Assembly: GCA_007026445.1 (NCBI GenBank)
Contig: VDMD01000267.1
Location: 1 to 19,391 of the forward strand
DNA length: 19,391 bases
Source of the DNA: Schizophyllum amplum
Lineage: Eukaryota; Basidiomycota; Agaricomycetes; Agaricales; Schizophyllaceae
Direction of reading: 5' to 3'
Made by a program: the position numbers and the translations under genes. Every line of letters starts with the position of its first letter. Positions within the stretch are counted from its first letter, which is position 1. The notes under the pieces are model-generated. The model was not told the DNA's origin. It did no database searches and worked only from the letters and a program-made list of their open reading frames with translations. Of the stretch, positions 10,966-18,464 are shown piece by piece.

Positions 10966-11100
10966 ACGTCAGAAGGGCAGCAATGTGCTCGCGCCAGCTG
11001 CGGCAGCACCCGGCGGCCTTTGCCGGGAAGCAGCAGCCAAACATGTCAAGCCGCAATCGCGCGCAGCGATTCCGCAGAATAGCACAAAGCGCTGTAAACG
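10966..11100 (-). repeat. Inverted repeat, right arm
   Basis: Reverse-complement partner of 10374-10507. It keeps the same internal CCCGGC...GCCGGG hairpin and ends about 310 bp upstream of METTL14. Most differences between the arms are transitions, and at least six pair a CpG in one arm with TpG or CpA in the other. Because the left arm forms the NOC2 leader, this arm may be an inverted duplicate of it, or both may be ends of a fold-back element. Confidence 0.9.
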
Positions 11101-11411
11101 GTGAGGGAACAGAGTGGGTGAGGGCGTGATCGAGAAGCGGAGAAAATCATGGACATTATCTTATCGCCGCCATGTGTCTGCCGGACCGCATGTGCCGGGG
11201 TTCCCCTCGTCCCCTCGTTCGCGTTGCGACTGTCAACTCGTTCAGTGGACTTGTCTTCATCTGCAATTCGGGTTGATCCATTGTCGAATCTTACCTGCTC
11301 CTTTATCCCTGAAGAAACTGCATTGAACTCAGAAAGACTACCCAGCGCTCTCTGCTACACGCGCCTGACGTCCAGGGCATTGACGCGGACGACATCTCTA
11401 CCCACACCAAG

Positions 11412-14400
11412 ATGGCCACCACAACCGAAGTCATGAGCTCCGCCAACGATCTTCTCGGCATCCACTCCGTCCTCCTCTCCCGCGTCCGCACTAAACAGCT
11501 CCAGCACCGCGAGCAGCTGCACACCCTCTACTCCCCACCAGAGGACCTCATCAAGGCCCCCCTCATCCCCGAGCACCGCACGCCCTCGCCCACGATCGAT
11601 TCTGCGGAGGCGCCCCCTTCGCCTGTCGCTCCCAAATACGCGAAGCAGCCGCCGCGCACGGACCTCCCGCCGGCAAAGCGCGCGCGCGTCGCGCGCTACA
11701 GGAACTATGTCCCGGAGGAGGAGACGATACGCAACGACTACTCGCAGCGCTACGTCGACGGCGGCGAGTGGCCGCAGAACTGGGTGCAGGGCGCGGAACC
11801 CGAGCACCGGTTCGAAGAGTGCGTCACACACATAGCAGCGATCCGTCAAGCGCTAACTAAATCCCCTCGCAGATACCCTAAACAACAACGCCTGCTCACG
11901 CTCAAGAAAGACTCGGTCGCCACGCATGCCCTACCCCCCTCCTACCTCCCCTTCGCCGACCTCTCCTCTATTCAGCAAACCAAATTCGACGTCATCCTCG
12001 TCGACCCGCCCTTCTCCTCCTCCTTCACCTGGGACGACCTGCAGGAGCTGCCCATCCCGTCGCTCGCCGCCGACCCGTCCTTCGTCTTCCTCTGGGTGGG
12101 CTCCGGTGCAGGCGAGGGCCTCGAGCGCGGTCGTGAGATTCTGGCCAAGTGGGGTACAGGCGGTGCGAGGACGTGGTGTGGCTGAAAACGAATAAGACGG
12201 GGAATCATGGGCCGGGGGTAGGTCGAGGCTACTTTTACAGCCTTGTCATTATGCTTGGTTACGGCGTGCTTGAAGCTTACGAAGACAGACAGATCCGCCG
12301 ACGACATCCCTGCTAACACGCACGAAGCAGCACTGTCTGATCGGGATCCGCGGGACAGTGCGCAGGTCAACGGACAGCTGGTTCGTGCATTGCAATGTCG
12401 GTGCGTTTGGTCTGTCCCTTGTCGTCTTGCTTCAGTATTCCTTCTCCTTTATTCCCAAGCCACCTCGCCTCCCGCCTTCCTTCCTCGCCTTCTGTCTTCC
12501 TGCCGCGTCGCTCGCCTCAACTGTATATATATATTGTCGGCCGCTCACCTCCCCAACAGACACCGACGTCATCATCTGGGAAGGCGACGCCTCCGACCCG
12601 ACGCGCAAGCCGCCCGAGATGTACACGCTCATCGAAAACTTCTGCCTCGGGCTCCGGCGGCTGGAGCTGTTCGGGAGGGCCGGGAGTGCGATGGGTGAGT
12701 GGAGGTCGACGGACCCATCTGTTTTGCGCACCCACCTTGACTTTTGCCTTGTCTTCTTTCTTTTTTTCTTTCCTTCCTTTATCTATCTATTTCATCAAAA
12801 AATTGCCACTCGCGCAGCCATCTGTCTACTCACGCGCCCAGCACATCCTTCTCATCTGAGCATGCTCGTTTCATTCACACTTTTCCCTAGGCACATCCCT
12901 CTCCGCCACCTCCCTCCGCCGCGGCTGGGTCACCGTGCTTGCACCTGGGCAAGAGACCCGGCTCCCGAGCGGAGTTGCCGTGCAAGTAAACGGCCCGCAC
13001 GGCGGCGAGGCGACGCGGTGGAATCGGGAGGCATGGATGGCGGGGATCAGGGGGTTGGTGGAAGGCGCCGCACCAGGTATGTTTGGTTTACTTTTGTGTT
13101 AGTGTGTTGGGTGCATGCTTGAGCGGCCAGTGTGTCGATATCGCGCGCTGGATGTGTTAATATCGCGCGCTGGGTGTGTCGGGATCGTGGAGCGCGTACC
13201 GGCGCACCAATCAGCACTTGTCCACGTATCCAGCAGCAGTACTAACCGACCCCGTCAGGCGCAACCGGCCTCCCAACCAGCGGCTCCTCCCATCTCGTCG
13301 CATCCGCCTCAGGCATGTCAGGATCATCGTCCCACACCTCCCTTACCACCACCCGCCCCGTCGTGCCCACCACCGCCGACATCGACGCGCTCCGACCGAA
13401 GAGCCCGGTCAGGAATCAGGGCGGTGGCGGCGGGGGCGGGGGTGGGTATAATGGTGGTGGCGGTGGGCCGAGGTTTGGCGGCGGCGGCGGCGGACAGTTT
13501 GGGAACAACGCGCAATTCGGCAGCGGCGGTGGGCAGTTCAGCGGCGGCGGCGGCGGACAGCGCCAGGGCCGACAGAGTGCGATGGGTGGCGGTGGGATGA
13601 ACGCGATGCAAGGTGGAATGCAAGGCGGCATGGGTGGTCAAGGGATGCAGGGAATGGCTGGCGGCATGCAAGGGATGGGTGGTGGCATGCAAGGCGGCAT
13701 GCAAGGAATGACGGCTATGGGCATGGACCCCGCGATGTGGGGCGGGATGATGGGTGGTATGGGCGGTGGTATGGGTATGGGAGGTGGGATGCAAGGGGGA
13801 ATGGGAGGCGGTGGGGGAATGGGCATGTCGGGGATGATGCAGGGCGGAGGGATGCAAGGCGGCGGCATGGGAGGCGGTGCTGGCATGGACATGCAAGCAA
13901 TGGGCTATCCAGGCGGCTTCCAGGGCGGACAGTGGGGCATGGAGGGTGGCTGGGAGGGGCAGGAGGACATGATGGGCGGCGCCGGCGGCATGGGAGGGAT
14001 GAACACCATGGGCTCGAACATGAACACCATGGGAAGCATGCCCAACGCCATGGGCTCGAACATGAACGCCATGGGAGGGATGCCCGGTAGCATGGGAAGC
14101 ATGTCCAGCAACATGGGAAGCATGCCTGGCAACATGGCCGGTATGAACGCCATGGGCAGCATTGGCAACCTCAGCAGCCTTAGCAGCCTCAGCAGCCTCG
14201 GGAGTCTCAGCAGCCTCGGGAGCATGGGGTCGAACATGGCGGGCAGCAACATGGGCGGCGGCAACATGGGCGGCGGCATGGGCGGTGGCAACATGGGTGG
14301 CATGAACATGGGCATGCGGGGGGTGAATATGGATCAGGGGATGGGACAGGGAATGGGGCAAGGAATGGGTCAGGGTATGGGGCAGAATATGGGACATAAT

Positions 14401-14442
14401 ATGGGGCAATGGGGCGGAAACGGGGGGTTCGAGTCGTACTGA
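11412..14442 (+). CDS. METTL14: METTL14/Kar4-type MT-A70 protein with Met/Gly-rich tail; frameshifted in this sequence
   Basis: Orthologue of METTL14 (yeast Kar4), partner subunit of the nuclear mRNA N6-adenosine methyltransferase. Exons: 11412-11818, 11873-12217, 12289-12400, 12560-12694, 12891-13076, 13259-14442. The protein would be 789 aa if one missing base in exon 2 (at 12151-12156) is allowed for; as written, translation stops at 12183-12185. Family blocks in order: RNDYSQRYVDGGEWPQNW, RFEEYPKQQRLLTLK, FDVILVDPPF (DPPF at about 180-183), FLWVGSG, RRCEDVVWLKTNK, TRTKQHCLIGIRGTVRRSTD, PPEMYTLIENFCLGLRRLELFGR. These match METTL14 closely, although its EPPL motif is DPPF here. From about residue 450 to the end the protein is almost only Gly, Met, Asn, Ser and Gln, far longer than the RGG tail of the human protein. 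It is divergent from NOC2. Confidence 0.93.
13427..14442 (+). repeat. Gly/Met codon repeat array in the METTL14 tail
   Basis: The last exon of METTL14 is built from short degenerate repeats: first GGC/GGT runs (poly-Gly), then GGCATGCAAGGCGGC-like units (GGM, MQGG), then units reading MNTMGSN and MGSMPN, a leucine/serine run (about 14164-14220), and finally MGQG repeats. The repeat keeps frame throughout. As a by-product it leaves the opposite strand open for over 1 kb with a His/Ala/Pro-rich meaningless reading. Confidence 0.9.
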
Positions 14443-15307
14443 GTCGACGGCGCCATTATTGTCGTGCAGCCTTCATTTACACCGATACCATTCTACATAG
14501 TACGGACCTACTCGCAGACTTTCCCTCACAAGTGTACTTGTATCGCTCGCACCCCCTGTATCTCTTCTTCTGACTGCCCGCATCTTGCTGTCCTAATACT
14601 TACTTGTGATGTTTCTATTACATCGTATGGCGCACTACTCTGCTGGAACGCAAGTAGTAGTACGAATCTATTGGGCGTGCCACAAGAAACACAATGATGT
14701 GGGCGCGCGCTCGTGCGAACGCGAAGCACAGACTCTCACGGATCAACATCGCGAAGCTTATGTCGCGCGGGCGCCTATAAGCTTTTTCTCTCACGCAAAT
14801 CAGCAGATCTTCCTTCCTGCTCCCACCTTCGCATGCATCTGTCGACAGCCGGAACGGACAGACGGCAGCTTCGTGAACCATTTGAAGACCCAAGGCGCTC
14901 GCGATGGAGGACACGACGGCGACGGCGCAGGCTAAATTTTCCTGAAATATATAGGTGAGTCTCAGGCATATAAGACCTATAGTACTCACGTTTGCTGAGG
15001 CATTCAGCGGCTTGAGTCTTCTGTTGTGCAAAGCGAAAACGAACATAGACCGTGGGAAGATCAAGGGTCCTTTGTTTGTTGGATTTGCAACTCCCGAACC
15101 TTTGCTCCCTTCCCAACCTTTCAAGTTCCTCCCACCACCCTCCAAGCTCCCTTCGACCTTTGGAGGCGCGCAGGACCGACGCATTCTCCCGCTCTTGCAG
15201 TCTTGCCATTGCCCTCGCACTTTAGTCTTTGACGGGCGACGCGCTCTAGTCTTTGATCAGCTACGCGCTTTAGTCTTTGACCCACGACGCGCCCCAGACG
15301 CGTCCCA
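14443..15307. other. Spacer between METTL14 and the chromodomain gene
   Basis: 865 bp with no gene I can support. It should hold the 3' end of METTL14 and the promoter and leader of the next gene. A TATAAG lies at 14777. Around 14940-15007 there are intron-like signals on both strands: plus GTGAGT at 14954 to CAG at 15007, and minus GTGAGT to TTTCAG over about 14947-14994. The plus-strand version would be a leader intron of the chromodomain gene. The minus-strand version would splice a 180-aa-scale ORF of unknown family. Neither can be chosen from sequence alone. Confidence 0.4.
15217..15288 (+). repeat. Three 24-bp direct repeats just upstream of the chromodomain gene
   Basis: Copies at 15217-15240, 15241-15264 and 15265-15288 share the pattern GC(G/A)CT(T/C)TAGTCTTTGA with variable last bases ending in (G/C)(A/T)AC or similar. 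They end 19 bp before the ATG at 15308, so they lie in the leader or core promoter and may bind a protein or form part of the transcript's leader. A degenerate fourth start (GCGCCCCAGACG) follows. Confidence 0.85.
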
Positions 15308-16888
15308 ATGCCGTCCGACCGCGCCACTCGCGCGTCAGCACGGGCGGCACGCAAGAGCTATACCGAGTCCTCCCGCGGGTCGTCCACGTCCCTCGACTCC
15401 GCCTTCACCTCCTTTGACTCCGCGTCGGCCGCCCCCATGAGCTCCTGCCTGCTCACCTCGGCCAACAGCTCCGCTCTGACGAGCCCCGAATCCAGCCCCG
15501 AACCCAACGGCTCCTCCCTGTCCAAGAGCCCCAGCCTCTCCAAAACCTGCCGCCGAATCCAGAGCGCGTCGCACAAGGATCGCATCACACAAACTCCCCT
15601 TCCCCCCTTCTTCGACGTGGATGGGATGCAGCTGAAGCCCACACCGCAGTTCAATATGCTGTGGTACTGGCTTGCTGAGCGACAGGAAATATACGTGCGC
15701 CGACAGCAGGGGCTACCTCGAGAGTGCGTTTGCTTCCCTCTCCGTCGCTTCGCGCCAACGAACCTGACTTTCGTTTTATTTCTGCTTTGCATCGACAGAG
15801 AATGGACGAATGACCCTATCATGCGCGACTTCCGCTTCTGCAATGCATACCGCGTGCTGGACCGGGAGTCCCAGTTTCTCATCCGCGAGGTGATTCAGAA
15901 GGGGAAGCAGACGCCGGTGGAGATTGCATTCCGGGTACTCCTTTACGACATTTTCACACGACAGTCGACGTACGAGCTCCTCCAGCAGCATATTGGCAAG
16001 CTACAGTGGAAGACGTACAACCGCGAGCGCTACAGCGAGGTCCTCCGGAGTCACAAAGGCTCACTGTACACCGCCGCCTTCCAAAAAACCTCCTCCTCCG
16101 ACGCCGCGACGAAGAACCGCCCCCGCTACGAGGCCCACCTCGATGACCTCGAGAGATTCATGAGCGACAAGCTGCCCAGGCGCATCGCCAAAGCAACCCA
16201 CTCCGTCGAGGTCTACGAGTACTTCCTGTGGCAGCGCTCCTACGCCCACTTCAAGTCCTACCAAGTCACGGTCAACTTCACCTACACCCCGCTCCTCAAC
16301 TTCAATGCGAACGACTTCGTGGTGCCCGGGCCCGGCGCACGCAAGGGGCTCACGCGCATGTTTGGCACGTCACTCGCGAGCGCGTGCGCGAAGGACCCCA
16401 CGGCGGAGATGCGCGCGCTGCTGTGGCTCACGCGCACGCAGCAGGAGCACTTTGAGCGGTGCGGACTTGAGTTCAAGCTCCTCAACGGGGACAGGCCGCT
16501 GGAGGTGCCGGACATCGAGCACGCGGTGTGCGAGCTGGACAAGTACTTGCGGGGAGGCGCGCGCAAGGTGTACAAGGTAGCTGAAGGTGGCGCGAGGCTG
16601 CCGCCGCCGGTGCTGCCGGAGGCGTGGAAGCAGAAGGCGCGGAGAGAGAGCAATGTGCGGGAGGCTTGGCCGAATCTTGTCAAGGAGAAATCTTGGGATT
16701 TGGAGGAGATAGTGGGGGACAAGGTGGAGGATGGGGTGACGTGGGTGAGGGTGAAGTGGGTGGGGTTTCCGGAGAGCAAGAACACGTGGGAGCGAGCGAG
16801 CCATATACGGCACGATTCGCGGACCGCGATGGTGGAGTATATGAAGAAGAGGAAGGGGAAGAAGACGATGGGGAAGAGGAAGCGGTAG
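15308..16888 (+). CDS. Helical-domain protein of the 5-hmdU DNA kinase / aGPT-PPlase type fused to a chromodomain
   Basis: Two exons, 15308-15723 and 15799-16888, encode 501 aa. The 75-bp intron is a multiple of three with no stop, so retention would simply add 25 residues. Residues 1-90 are Ser-rich and disordered. About 105-420 match the helical domain annotated in fungi as 5-hmdU DNA kinase helical domain: a WLAERQEIYVRR helix, EEWTNDPIM, RVLDRESQFLIREVI, IAFRVLLYDIFTRQSTYELL, YEYFLWQRSYAHFKSYQVT, VVPGPGARKGL (about 311-321) and DIEHAVCELDKYLR. Phage relatives act on hydroxymethyl- or pyrophosphoryl-modified pyrimidines in DNA; the substrate here is unknown. The C-terminus (about 437-490) is a chromodomain: WDLEEIV, VRVKWVGFP, NTWE, with plausible aromatic cage positions, followed by a basic KKRKGKK tail likely to act in nuclear import. 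The upstream 24-bp repeats and possible leader intron are noted separately. Confidence 0.82.
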   Translation: MPSDRATRASARAARKSYTESSRGSSTSLDSAFTSFDSASAAPMSSCLLTSANSSALTSPESSPEPNGSSLSKSPSLSKTCRRIQSASHKDRITQTPLPPFFDVDGMQLKPTPQFNMLWYWLAERQEIYVRRQQGLPRECVCFPLRRFAPTNLTFVLFLLCIDREWTNDPIMRDFRFCNAYRVLDRESQFLIREVIQKGKQTPVEIAFRVLLYDIFTRQSTYELLQQHIGKLQWKTYNRERYSEVLRSHKGSLYTAAFQKTSSSDAATKNRPRYEAHLDDLERFMSDKLPRRIAKATHSVEVYEYFLWQRSYAHFKSYQVTVNFTYTPLLNFNANDFVVPGPGARKGLTRMFGTSLASACAKDPTAEMRALLWLTRTQQEHFERCGLEFKLLNGDRPLEVPDIEHAVCELDKYLRGGARKVYKVAEGGARLPPPVLPEAWKQKARRESNVREAWPNLVKEKSWDLEEIVGDKVEDGVTWVRVKWVGFPESKNTWERASHIRHDSRTAMVEYMKKRKGKKTMGKRKR

Positions 16889-17317
16889 TGGGGTGAGGAT
16901 TGTTCGGTGTCGGGCGTCCATTCGCATTGCTGATAGTACTGCAGGGCGCTTACCGTGATTTCCCTGGCACGTCGGAGCTGTGCCACCGCTGTCTTACCGT
17001 ACTTCCATTTACATAGTAGAGGACAACAAGGTTCATTAGCCATTAGTCCATCTCCATCTGCATATCGTTGATATCTTCCTCACCTCTAGAATGTACCTAC
17101 TGATATATCGCGTCGTCGTGTTCTTTTTGAATCGCTCTTGCTAGCCCTGCTACGTCTTGATGTTTGTTCTGTTCAGCCTGACGCATTGTTTGAATGCGAG
17201 TACAAAGTGACAGTCCACTTGGCCCGGCGCCACGTGCGGGGGACTACATAAGCTAATCACGGACGACGCGCCTTGTCGTCTCCACCCATCGTCTGCCCAT
17301 CCGCCACTTCGCCCGCC
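16889..17317. promoter_or_regulatory. Spacer and UBC7 promoter with CACGTG box
   Basis: 429 bp between two plus-strand genes. The left part is the 3' flank of the chromodomain gene. A CACGTG palindrome (E-box/G-box, target of bHLH regulators) lies at 17231-17236, about 82 bp before the UBC7 ATG, followed by TACATAA near 17245. No ORF in the spacer looks real. Confidence 0.5.
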
Positions 17318-18199
17318 ATGTCGAAGCCGTCGACGCCGAGCAACTCGAACTCGAACTCCCTTCTCCTCCGTCGCCAGCTGACGGAGCTCACCAAGCACCC
17401 CGTCGAGGGATTCTCGGCAGGTGCGCCGCGCCATGCCTCGCCTTCCCCCCATCCCCGGCGCTGACCAACCGCCTTTTTTCGCGCAGGCCTCGTCGACGAC
17501 AGCAATCTCTTTGAGTGGGAGGTGCTGCTTATTGGGTGCGCGGTCTTTGTGAATCTACCACGCAAACGCGTTGACGTCCCCTGTGCAGGCCGCCAGACAC
17601 GCTTTAGTATGTGCTTACGCTGAGAAGTAAGGCGAGGAGAGAGATGCTCATTGATTCTATAGCGAGGGCGGCTTCTTCAAAGCGCGCCTCTCCTTCCCGC
17701 CCGAGTTCCCCCTCCTCCCGCCAAAGATGAAGTTCCTGACCCCGATGTGGCATCCCAATAGTGCGCTCCCATCCACACCGTAAATGACTCCCCGTCCTAA
17801 TGATCCATCCTTCAGTCTACCCTGATGGCGGCGTCTGCATCAGCATCCTCGTACGTGCCCCTTCACTCCCGTGTCCCGCTCACTGACGCGGCCATCGCCC
17901 CAGCACCCGCCCGGCGAGGACCAGTACGGTTACGAGGAAGCAGGCGAGCGCTGGCTCCCCGTGCACACCGTCGAGTCCATCGTGCGTGACCCCGCCCGCC
18001 TTATCTATCGCCCGATCGCCCAAACGCTGACCCGCGCCAGCTTCTCAGCGTGTTGTCCATGCTCTCGTCCGACACGCCAAACACGGACAGCCCCGCGAAC
18101 GTCGACGCCGCGAAGGAGGTGCGCGAGAACCCGGTGTCATACAAGAAGAAGGTCCGCCGGCTCGCCCGGCGAAGTGCGGAGGAGGCCTTCGACGACTGA
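17318..18199 (+). CDS. ubc7: Ubiquitin-conjugating enzyme E2, Ubc7/UBE2G2 type
   Basis: Ubc7 accepts ubiquitin from E1 and, with ER-membrane E3 ligases such as Hrd1 and Doa10, tags misfolded proteins for ER-associated degradation; in yeast it is recruited by Cue1. Seven exons: 17318-17420, 17487-17535, 17589-17606, 17663-17760, 17816-17850, 17904-17981, 18041-18199. They join in frame to 179 aa (yeast and human forms about 165; the extra residues are mainly a Ser/Asn N-terminus). The HPN triad is at 87-89 and the active-site cysteine is Cys97 in GGVCISI. The acidic loop that defines the Ubc7/UBE2G class follows directly (HPPGEDQYGYEEAGERW), then HTVESILLSVLSML and ANVDAAKEVREN. Exon 3 is only 18 bp. 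The gene converges on the leucyl-tRNA synthetase gene. Confidence 0.96.
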
Positions 18200-18464
18200 G
18201 CCGCCGACGACGCGGCTCGTGGAGATCGCACGGCAGCGCTCGGTGCAGCATCCCTCTTCTCTATCATATACTCTGTACATATCCCCTCCATCGCTTTCCT
18301 TATACTCTCCCGCTCAATAATCAAGGTTCAACGGCCCCTAGACAGCCATCGATGGACGGGCAGCGCCGCAGCGCCTGTCAGCGTACAGGACACAGGCGAC
18401 ACGCAGCCCCCGCGTTACAGATGATTAAGATGTGCATTGGGACTGATTATGGGTAAGTAGGCGA
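18200..18464. other. Convergent 3' spacer UBC7 / leucyl-tRNA synthetase
   Basis: 265 bp between two convergent stop codons. It should hold both 3' untranslated regions. CAATAATCA near 18314-18322 is a possible polyadenylation-type AT-rich signal for UBC7. Nothing else is evident. Confidence 0.5.

Larger units (their letters stand above)
10369..11411. promoter_or_regulatory. Divergent NOC2 / METTL14 promoter region
   Basis: The 1043 bp between the two divergent start codons must hold the promoters of both genes. Its outer parts contain the arms of an inverted repeat (separate entries). The central 450 bp is AT-richer, with TATATATAC-like sequence near 10690-10700 and direct GTGCGTGAC repeats near 10803-10822. 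The last 310 bp before METTL14 (11101-11411) are unique, with no clear TATA box. No ORF in the region looks real. Confidence 0.6.

Noticed and set aside
13324..14409. 361-aa open frame on the minus strand
   Set aside because: It is the antisense shadow of the Gly/Met codon repeats in METTL14, giving a His/Ala/Pro-rich reading of no meaning.
13315..14442. Separate gene starting at ATG 13315
   Set aside because: The frame is continuous upstream through a good 3' splice site at 13258 (with CTAAC branch site) into the MT-A70 exons, so it is the last exon of METTL14.
14618..15220. 200-aa minus-strand ORF
   Set aside because: No recognisable family and no start context; it overlaps the probable leader of the chromodomain gene. 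Kept only as a remark because of the intron-like signal inside it.
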